From positions 1 through 5,503 of the forward strand of contig JAGLCE010000115.1 in assembly GCA_023146365.1 (NCBI GenBank): 5,503 nt of DNA, given 5' to 3'. Source of the DNA: Endozoicomonadaceae bacterium (lineage in GTDB: Bacteria > Pseudomonadota > Gammaproteobacteria > Pseudomonadales > Endozoicomonadaceae). The notes under the pieces were generated by a model. That model did no database searches and had not been told where the DNA came from. It was given only the letters and a program-made list of their open reading frames with translations. Shown here in pieces: positions 1 to 4,512 of the stretch (the first letter of the stretch is position 1; every line of letters starts with the position of its first letter). The position numbers and the translations under genes were made by a program.

Positions 1-270
1 CTACCTTTGAGCCAGTTTCTTGAAAGTCAATAATCGTGTTTCAAGTGCCCAATGATCGGCTCGATGGCGGAGCGTTTCTGGCACAGCTTTCGTTTTCTTT
101 GCCGTGCTGTTTCGTTATCCCGTTTAAGTGGAGCGCTTGGCAAAATAATTTCAACATCAACCTTCCGCTTACAACCTCTTATAGCCTCGATCAACAACGG
201 CTGTTAATACCGGCATTTTTAGGCGATGCCAGTGCCGCCTTTAGCGTTTTTGAATCATGCTCATGACTCA
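1..270 (-). pseudogene. IS5-family transposase remnant (C-terminal part, decayed)
   Basis: Minus-strand translation gives blocks typical of the C-terminal half of IS5-family DDE transposases, spread over several frames. In order they are HDSKTLKAALAS (about 225-260), AVVDRGYK (about 180-205), VDVEIILPSAPLKRD (about 115-160) and IEPIIGHLKHDY followed by LSRNWLKG (1-65). The DRGY block holds the second catalytic Asp region and the IEPIIGHLK block the Glu region. At least three lesions are visible. One is a frame change between the first two blocks. The second is a +1 shift at about 174-181, just after GYK. The third is a TGA stop at 27-29 between HDY and LSRN, where the family usually has Arg (CGA to TGA is one transition). 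The gene runs off the left edge, so its last residues are not seen. It cannot make a functional transposase. Family assignment is confident; the exact group within IS5 is not determined. Confidence 0.85.
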
Positions 271-388
271 CGGTTGATATGGTTGCCTAGGCTCAGTATG
301 TGTATGTAATGGTTATATCAGCGCTCTGGTGAAAGGCGTTAAGAGTGCCGTTTGTTGGCAATCTAGGTGGTAATCGGTAGGATAAACA

Positions 389-417
389 TTCACGGATCAA
401 CTTTGTGTCTATATAAT
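389..417 (+). promoter_or_regulatory. Probable sigma-70 promoter of efp
   Basis: A perfect TATAAT -10 hexamer lies at 412-417. A TTCACG -35 hexamer (4 of 6 matches to TTGACA) lies at 389-394 with a 17-bp spacer. Transcription would start near 424, giving a leader of about 20 nt that contains the Shine-Dalgarno AGGGTG at 429-434, eight bases before the efp ATG. The perfect -10 and standard spacing suit a strongly and constitutively expressed translation factor gene. Confidence 0.7.
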
Positions 418-442
418 TGGAAATTTTCAGGGTGTAATTTTT

Positions 443-1012
443 ATGGCAAGTTACAGGACCAACGAATTTCGTTCTGGCATTAAGGTTATGCTTGAGGGAG
501 ATCCCTGTATAATTGTTGAAAACGAATTTGTTAAGCCGGGCAAAGGGCAGGCCTTTAACCGTGTAAAACTACGTAACCTGATGAACAACCGAGTGTGGGA
601 GCGTACCTTCAAATCCGGCGAATCCCTTGAAGCTGCGGATGTCATGGATTTCGACATGGAGTATCTCTATGCCGACGGTGAATTCTACCACTTCATGATG
701 ACCGATGGTTCGTTTGAGCAGCACGCTGCCAACAAAAGTACCGTGGGTGATACTATCAATTGGCTTAAGGAGCAGGAGGTTTATACCGTGACTCTGTTCA
801 ATGGATCACCTCTGTCTGTTGCTTCGCCGAATTTTGTTTATCTGGAAGTCGTTCAGACAGACCCAGGTCTAAAAGGAGATACTGCAACTGGTGCGACCAA
901 ACCGGCCACCCTGAGTACTGGTGTTATTGTCAAGGTGCCGTTGTTCATTACTGAAGGTGAAGTCTTGAAGATCGATACTCGCACGGGTGATTATGTTGGC
1001 CGTGTAAAGTAA
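443..1012 (+). CDS. efp: Elongation factor P
   Basis: Elongation factor P binds between the ribosomal P and E sites and promotes peptide-bond formation at polyproline stretches. The 189-residue product has the family's normal length and three-domain plan: an N-terminal KOW-like barrel (about 1-64) and two OB-fold domains (about 65-127 and 130-189). The domain I loop reads KPGKGQA, placing Lys34 (codon 542-544) at the position that EpmA beta-lysylates in E. coli. The C-terminus ends TGDYVGRVK, as in typical EF-P. The ATG at 443 is supported by AGGGTG at 429-434 and by the promoter just upstream. Stop is TAA. The epmA start lies 87 bp downstream on the same strand, so modification enzyme and substrate are probably co-transcribed. 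The gene is intact, with no sign of decay despite the mobile-element debris on both sides. The Lys34 loop separates it from the arginine-rhamnosylated (EarP) EF-P type. Confidence 0.97.
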   Translation: MASYRTNEFRSGIKVMLEGDPCIIVENEFVKPGKGQAFNRVKLRNLMNNRVWERTFKSGESLEAADVMDFDMEYLYADGEFYHFMMTDGSFEQHAANKSTVGDTINWLKEQEVYTVTLFNGSPLSVASPNFVYLEVVQTDPGLKGDTATGATKPATLSTGVIVKVPLFITEGEVLKIDTRTGDYVGRVK

Positions 1013-1020
1013 TGGTGTTT

Positions 1021-1037
1021 GCCCAAGCAAATTGGGC
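1021..1037 (+). terminator. Small hairpin between efp and epmA, possible attenuator
   Basis: GCCCAA (1021-1026) pairs perfectly with TTGGGC (1032-1037) around a 5-nt loop, nine bases after the efp stop. The downstream bases (CCTTCCTCG) are pyrimidine-rich but are not a run of T, so this is at best a weak intrinsic terminator. It could lower epmA expression relative to efp, or protect the 3' end of the efp message. Confidence 0.35.
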
Positions 1038-1099
1038 CTTCCTCGCTTGTCTGTTGTAAACTTGGTGCTGTTTATCAACTGAATATTACTGAGACTGCC

Positions 1100-2095
1100 A
1101 TGCCTGAACTGTATTCTGATTGGAAGCCGTCTGCATCGTTTGCGGAGCTGCGTCGACGTGGCGAGTTGCTGAGAGAGATTCGCAACTATTTTCATGCTGA
1201 AAGAGTGTTGGAGGTGGAAACACCGATGCTTTCCTCTGCTGCGACGGTTGATCCGCATATCGACAGTTTCAAAACGGACTTTTGTCCGATTGGCACTCAG
1301 AATCGGCAATCAATGTATCTTCATACCTCACCGGAGTTTCCGATGAAGCGCTTGCTGGCAGCAGGCAGCGGGGATATTTATTATCTGGGAAGAGTGTTTC
1401 GTAATGGTGAGGTCGGTGGGCATCATAACCCTGAGTTCACTCTGCTGGAGTGGTATCGACTAGGGAGTGACCATCATGCCTTGATGGATGATGTCTCAGC
1501 GCTTCTGGCAGCTTTGACGGATTTTCTGGAAGTCGAACGTTACAGTTATCAGCAGTTGTTTGAGCAGTATTTTTCTATTAACCCACATACCGTGAGTGAT
1601 CATGAGTTAGAATATCTGATTCATGACAAGGTCGATGTTTCTCTGCAGAGCTTGGCGCGCAATGACTATTTAGACTTATTGTTTTCCACAGTGATTGAGC
1701 CGGAGCTAGGGGTTGGGGGCGATGATCGGCTCGAAGGCGTCTATGTTTATGACTTCCCAGCTTCTATGTCGGCACTGTCTCGCATCATCACCAACGGCAA
1801 TGGCCAGCAGGTGGCTGCGCGATTTGAGCTGTTTATTAATGGTATCGAGTTAGCTAATGGATACCATGAGTTGGCTGATGGCGAGGAACAAGATGAGCGC
1901 TTCATGAATCATCAAGCGGTTCGAAAAGCGTTAGGAAATCCTGTTTATCCTTATGATCAACGTATGGTCTCATCGCTTAAATCTGGATTTCCGGATTGTG
2001 CTGGTGTCGCTATGGGCCTTGATCGATTGCATATGTTAATGGCTCAGACAAAACAGATAGCTGATGTCTTGGCGTTTGACTTCGCTAGAGCCTGA
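1100..2095 (+). CDS. epmA: EF-P--(R)-beta-lysine ligase EpmA (PoxA/GenX/YjeA)
   Basis: EpmA is a lysyl-tRNA synthetase paralogue that activates (R)-beta-lysine with ATP and transfers it to Lys34 of EF-P instead of to tRNA. The product consists of a class II synthetase catalytic domain only and lacks the N-terminal OB anticodon-binding domain of LysS, which fits EpmA. Visible motifs are motif 1 around VLEVETPML (36-44), HTSPEFPMKRLL (75-86), motif 2 FRNGEVGGHHNPEFTLLEWY (100-119), NGIELANGYHEL (247-258) and motif 3 around GVAMGLDRLHMLM (302-314). I chose the ATG at 1100, which gives 331 residues, close to the 325 of the E. coli enzyme and aligned with its N-terminus. A TTG at 1019 would add 27 residues unlike the family. 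The ribosome site is weak (GAGA at 1091-1094), consistent with a lowly expressed enzyme downstream of efp. Stop is TGA at 2093-2095. The gene appears intact. Confidence 0.95.
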   Translation: MPELYSDWKPSASFAELRRRGELLREIRNYFHAERVLEVETPMLSSAATVDPHIDSFKTDFCPIGTQNRQSMYLHTSPEFPMKRLLAAGSGDIYYLGRVFRNGEVGGHHNPEFTLLEWYRLGSDHHALMDDVSALLAALTDFLEVERYSYQQLFEQYFSINPHTVSDHELEYLIHDKVDVSLQSLARNDYLDLLFSTVIEPELGVGGDDRLEGVYVYDFPASMSALSRIITNGNGQQVAARFELFINGIELANGYHELADGEEQDERFMNHQAVRKALGNPVYPYDQRMVSSLKSGFPDCAGVAMGLDRLHMLMAQTKQIADVLAFDFARA

Positions 2096-2160
2096 GACAA
2101 AAGTTAGCACTTTATTATTCTTGGAAGCATAAATGTAACCTCGTTAGCTCGGAAGATATT

Positions 2161-2416
2161 TTATCTATAAATTAACATGTCTTTAAATCCCCGCCAGTTA
2201 AAACTACGTCTCTGGCTCCATCTATTCAATCACTTATACAACGTGAGTAGAACGAAATTATAAATATCATTCATACTGCGGCTATTATCCGGCAGACCGA
2301 AGTGATTTCTAAACCCCGCCAACTTGCGTTTTAACGCTGGCATAAACTGGTTTAACCGTTTGTGACGGTTTAGCTTTATCCAATCGTAAAGCGCTTGTCG
2401 GGTGCTTTTATGTTTC
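2161..2416 (-). pseudogene. Group II intron reverse transcriptase/maturase, C-terminal remnant
   Basis: On the minus strand a frame from about 2416 down to a TAA at 2161-2163 contains blocks typical of the thumb/X-domain end of group II intron maturases. These are ALYDWIKLNRHKRLNQFM, ALKRKLAGFRNHFG, FVLLTLYK then LNRWSQRRSFNW, and RGFKDMLIYR. The K-W-LNRRSQRRS-NW pattern is a hallmark of this family's C-terminus. Here the Trp is replaced by TGA (2230-2232), one transition from TGG. The polymerase domain with its YxDD motif is absent: the reading frame is cut off where the RAYT gene begins at about 2418. I could not recognise domain V or VI RNA sequence downstream (2096-2160), so the intron's 3' end also seems lost. 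The fragment ends about 65 bp past the epmA stop. It is a dead relic. Confidence 0.78.
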
Positions 2417-2417
2417 T

Positions 2418-3133
2418 TTATTTCTTTTTATAGAACCCCAGGCGCTTTGGGGGCTTGCGCTGTTGTGTAGCAGGAGTTTCGTTAATCGATGTTTCCGGTG
2501 ATATTTTGTGCTGCATCTCTTCAATAAATTTATCTGTACCCAAGAAGATTTTATTTTTCAGTTGCTTCCAGTGTGAGGGTTGACTTTTTTCGTCTATAAT
2601 AAAAGTCTTATGGCGTGCAATTGCCGTTTTCTTTTGTTTAGCGAAAGCCGATAAAATCCAATCAGTGTGTAATCATTCGGGTGAACCTATTTGACCTGTT
2701 GTGGAACGGTAGCTACTCCATGGCCAATCTTTGGCTGTTCTGACCATTCTGGCTCTAGCTGGGTTGAGGACAATATAGCGTGCCAGTTCCAGAAGGGACG
2801 ATTTTTTTTTGAACCAGAATAGCTTTGTAGCGACCTTGAAAAACATTCCTAGCACGTGTGTGATTTTGGTTGAATCGTTGTGTGTAAATACCGTTTAAAT
2901 AACGCATGCCCTTTGACAAATTTTGCTTTGGGGTTTCTACCAATAAATGATAATGCTTGTTCATTAAACAATAGGCATGGATAACCCAGTTAAATCGGTC
3001 ACAGACTTCTGCAGGCACAGTATAGAACTGCATTCTATCTTTATCTATTACGATAGATGTCTTCTTGGGCGTTTCCGCGTGAGGTCACGTGATAAAGTGC
3101 GCTTGCATATTCGATTCTGATGGGTCTAGCCAA
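2418..3133 (-). pseudogene. REP-associated tyrosine transposase (RAYT, Y1/HUH family), nearly full-length but broken
   Basis: Minus-strand sequence encodes a transposase of the IS200-like Y1 family related to RAYTs, single-strand nucleases that act on REP palindromes. In order it reads ARPIRIEYASALYHVTSRGN (3133-3070), HAYCLMNKHYHLLVETP with the HYH metal-binding motif (2947-2955), NGIYTQRFN with the probable nucleophile Tyr (2884-2886), VFQGRYKAILVQKK, LLELARYIVLNPARARMV, DWPWSSYR, and a C-terminal tail from HTDWILSAFA to RLGFYKKK and TAA at 2418-2420. Three lesions break it. One extra base lies at about 3039-3047, between YRN and DKDRMQF. One extra A lies in the A9 run at 2802-2810. A TGA at 2673-2675 replaces the Trp expected in PE-W-LHTDW. 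The span of 716 bp minus the two extra bases is exactly 238 codons, so the ancestral gene can be rebuilt. The start aligned with the family's Met is TTG at 3131-3133. Confidence 0.88.
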
Positions 3134-3134
3134 C

Positions 3135-3157
3135 CCTTTTCTTTAGCAAAGAAAAGG
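3135..3157. repeat. Perfect 10-bp inverted repeat next to the RAYT start
   Basis: CCTTTTCTTT (3135-3144) and AAAGAAAAGG (3148-3157) are perfect reverse complements around a 3-nt AGC loop. On the minus strand the hairpin ends one base before the RAYT start codon (3131-3133), and its purine-rich arm is the only Shine-Dalgarno-like sequence there. It may be part of the element's end, a REP-like palindrome, or a translational control hairpin. Confidence 0.75.
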
Positions 3158-3169
3158 CACAAAACAAGA

Positions 3170-3210
3170 CTTTATCCCATTTTTGAATTTTTTGCTTTGA
3201 CCCCATTTTT
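3170..3210. repeat. Two imperfect direct repeats upstream of the RAYT relic
   Basis: CTTTATCCCATTTTT (3170-3184) is repeated with small changes as CTTTGACCCCATTTTT (3195-3210), a spacing of 25 bp. The block lies between the RAYT 5' hairpin and the point where the ISAs1 remnant begins. Pyrimidine-rich ends with a GACCCC core are, from memory, common beside RAYT genes, so this may be the flanking recognition repeat of the element. That link is inference. Confidence 0.5.
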
Positions 3211-3249
3211 CTAAGGTGCTAATGTCTGCAAAATTTCTGGTTTTCAAGT

Positions 3250-4041
3250 AGAGTGGTTGCCCTTGATGACAAGACCATCAAAGACTCAGCCTGGAACAAG
3301 GGTGTAGGGTCAATGCTTGGTGCGCAAGAAGCGGGGTTGTCGCTGGGGCAGCAGAAGGTGGATGCCAAGTCTAATGAGATTACCGCCATTCCCGAACTTG
3401 TCAAGCTCCTTGAACTCAGTGTCAGCTTGGTAACTATTGATGCAATGGGCTACCAAAAGAAAATCACCACAGCAATTTTTAAGAAGAATGCTGATTATCT
3501 GAGTGCCGTGAAAGGTAATCAGAAAAAACTCTATGGTGAGCTGATACGAGCCTTTGAGCAGTATTGGCAAGACCAACCGAAAGATGCGTCAGGCAAAGCG
3601 TTTTCCGAGCAGAAAGGCTCGTCACATGGTCGTGTTGAGCATCGTCGATGCTGGGTGATCAATAATATTACCGCAGATTCAAATGCCGATGACTGGAAAG
3701 CAAAAACCATTGCTGCCGTTCAGTTGGATAGCCAGAAAAAAGGAAAGGGAAATACGCTGATCCGCCACTTCATATCAAGCCGAAAACGGTTTGCTGACGA
3801 AATACTGCAAGCCACAAGAAAACACTGGCTAGTAGAGAATCAATTGCACTGGGTTCTTGATGTGGCTTTTGATGAAGATCGTTGCAGGGCAAGAGAAGGC
3901 TTTGCTGCTGAGAAATTGGCTGTTGCAAGACCGGTGACTCTCAATCTTCTTTCTGTTAAAGCAGGTATCAAGAATAAACGAAAAAATTGTGGGTGGTGCG
4001 AAAACTACATGATGAAAGTGCTTGGACTGATTAATATATGA
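3250..4041 (+). pseudogene. ISAs1-family transposase, head-truncated (H-repeat-associated type)
   Basis: The plus-strand frame encodes most of an ISAs1-family DDE transposase. It starts at VVALDDKTIK (first catalytic Asp, 3253 onward) and continues with DAKSNEITAIPELVKLL, LVTIDAMGYQ (second Asp), YLSAVKGNQKKL, SSHGRVEHRRCWV, a SSRKRFADEI block, HWLVENQLHWVLDVAFDED (catalytic Glu) and the conserved end. Stop is TGA at 4039-4041. The DDE residues are all present over about 262 codons, but full-length members are roughly 370 residues. The whole N-terminal region before VALD is missing, and a TAA at 3220-3222 closes the frame upstream. Just after AWNKG the text departs from the family, while the typical VNAWC can be read in another frame at 3309-3323, suggesting a small indel pair. 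The family's usual LDGKT is LDDKT here. GTG at 3253 is only the first possible start and is unlikely to be real. Confidence 0.85.
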
Positions 4042-4057
4042 TCATATTTTTGCCATG
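4041..4057. mobile_element. Possible right end of the ISAs1-type element
   Basis: Right after the transposase stop, ATCATATTTTTGCCATG resembles my recollection of ISAs1-family right inverted repeats, which end in a T-rich segment followed by TTGCCCTG. The left inverted repeat is missing with the transposase N-terminus, so no pair can be checked and no target duplication is visible. The exact boundary is tentative. Confidence 0.3.
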
Positions 4058-4096
4058 GGGTTGTAATTCGCTTCACGCCATGAGTGTTTCGAACAT

Positions 4097-4124
4097 TATC
4101 AACAACACGGTGTTGTATTTGATA
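4097..4124. repeat. Quasi-palindrome, operator-like
   Basis: TATCA + ACAACAC (4097-4108), a central G, then GTGTTGT (4110-4116), a 3-nt bulge ATT and TGATA (4120-4124). Twelve positions pair. The site lies upstream of the ops-like element and overlaps a possible promoter, so it could be a dimeric repressor or activator site for the polysaccharide operon. An RNA hairpin or an attachment site are alternatives. Confidence 0.5.
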
Positions 4125-4128
4125 TAGT
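4099..4128 (+). promoter_or_regulatory. Candidate promoter for the wzz operon
   Basis: TCAACA (4099-4104, 4 of 6 to TTGACA) is separated by 18 bp from TATAGT (4123-4128, 5 of 6 to TATAAT). Transcription would begin near 4135, about 57 bases before the ops-like site, matching the usual order promoter, JUMPstart, long leader, first gene. A second possible -10, TAAAAT at 4154-4159, has no good -35 at the right distance. Both are weak calls. Confidence 0.35.
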
Positions 4129-4162
4129 GTCGTGTGCATCCAAGTTAATCAAGTAAAATAAT

Positions 4163-4203
4163 AGCTGTTTCGGTATGTGCGTCAACCGAAGGGCGGTAGC
4201 GGG
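4163..4203 (+). promoter_or_regulatory. JUMPstart/ops-like element (RfaH recruitment site)
   Basis: GGCGGTAGCGGG at 4192-4203 matches the classical ops core GGCGGTAGCGTG at 11 of 12 positions. It is preceded by TAGCTGTT (4162-4169), a piece also found in the JUMPstart sequence, and by a hairpin TTCGGT (4169-4174)/ACCGAA (4185-4190) with a 10-nt loop ending right before the ops G run. It is followed by a T-rich run (TTTTATTTTTTT). In enterobacteria and vibrios ops pauses RNA polymerase and loads RfaH, which then suppresses termination through long surface-polysaccharide operons. Its position about 310 bp upstream of a Wzz-type gene is the expected context. The spacing between TAGCTGTT and ops is longer than in the enteric JUMPstart, and the single mismatch is T to G in the final GTG. 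Confidence 0.72.
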
Positions 4204-4218
4204 TTTTATTTTTTTGCT

Positions 4219-4245
4219 GTGATTATTGTGATTATTGTGATTATT
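4219..4245 (+). repeat. Three perfect tandem copies of a 9-bp unit
   Basis: GTGATTATT occurs at 4219-4227, 4228-4236 and 4237-4245 without mismatch. It lies 16 bases after the ops-like element, in the probable leader. Such a tract can change copy number by slippage, which would alter leader length but no protein if the leader is untranslated. Confidence 0.9.
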
Positions 4246-4281
4246 CGAAACAAATACTTTACTCGTTCGGGTGTCTTTGCT

Positions 4282-4309
4282 GGTTGGTGGTTGGTGGTTG
4301 TCGGTTGCG
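4282..4309 (+). repeat. Four GGTTGNN heptamers, potential two-layer G-quadruplex
   Basis: GGTTGGT (4282-4288) is repeated exactly at 4289-4295, followed by GGTTGTC (4296-4302) and GGTTGCG (4303-4309). The GG runs with TT and T spacers form a two-tetrad quadruplex pattern close to the known thrombin-aptamer layout. The run is on the coding strand and so would be present in the leader RNA. Confidence 0.7.
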
Positions 4310-4426
4310 GTGACACTGACTGTTACTTGAAGCATGGTCGTCAGCCCAATCGAGTACTCTCTCCGGCGTCCACTTTTCTTGTAGCACGGCTAAACGATTG
4401 CTTTCAAGAGCGAGCGATAGAACGGA

Positions 4427-4447
4427 AGATGCATTTTTTATGCATTT
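4427..4447 (+). repeat. AT-rich hairpin in the wzz leader
   Basis: ATGCAT (4429-4434), TTTTT loop, ATGCAT (4440-4445), extendable by a G-T and an A-T pair, followed by a T-rich stretch (TTGTTATTTTTC). It resembles a weak intrinsic terminator 65 bp before the gene, which would fit a leader that needs antitermination. The stem is short and weak. Confidence 0.35.
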
Positions 4448-4499
4448 GTTATTTTTCATATGTGTTGAATGAGAATAATTTAATACATAATTTGACATG

Positions 4500-4507
4500 A
4501 AGGAAGG
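4500..4507 (+). promoter_or_regulatory. Ribosome binding site that sets the wzz GTG start
   Basis: AAGGAAGG at 4500-4507 lies five bases before the GTG at 4513-4515. The upstream ATG at 4497 is in another frame that stops after 14 codons, so the strong Shine-Dalgarno supports GTG as the start. Confidence 0.75.
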
Positions 4508-4512
4508 AAATT

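Larger units (their letters stand above)
4204..4512 (+). other. Long untranslated leader between ops site and wzz
   Basis: About 310 bases with no convincing gene. It begins T-rich, then carries a 9-bp tandem repeat (4219-4245), a GGTTGGT repeat (4282-4309) and an AT-rich hairpin (4427-4447), and ends in the wzz ribosome site. A 107-codon plus-strand frame (4177-4500) reads through it. It has a repeat-encoded VIIVIIVII stretch, no ribosome site and no recognisable family, and I treat it as fortuitous. On the minus strand 4343-4405 encodes RLAVLQEKWTPERVLDWA, which vaguely recalls coding sequence but is isolated. Confidence 0.5.

Noticed and set aside
36..266. Plus-strand 76-codon frame upstream of efp
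   Set aside because: It lies opposite the IS5 transposase relic, whose minus-strand blocks are clearly recognisable. The plus-strand product has no family features.
1019..1099. TTG at 1019 as the epmA start (27 extra residues)
   Set aside because: The added residues are unlike EpmA N-termini and overlap the efp-epmA hairpin. The ATG at 1100 aligns with the known start and length.
869..1309. Minus-strand 146-codon frame across the efp-epmA junction
   Set aside because: It is antisense to two confidently assigned conserved genes and shows no family features of its own.
4200..4310. CRISPR array or other spaced repeat array
   Set aside because: The repeats are 9-bp and 7-bp direct tandems without spacers. 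No CRISPR-like repeat-spacer pattern exists anywhere in the window.
4177..4500. Plus-strand 107-codon frame with a VIIVIIVII hydrophobic run
   Set aside because: It starts inside the hairpin/ops region, has no ribosome site, its hydrophobic run is just the translated 9-bp repeat, and the rest matches nothing I recognise.
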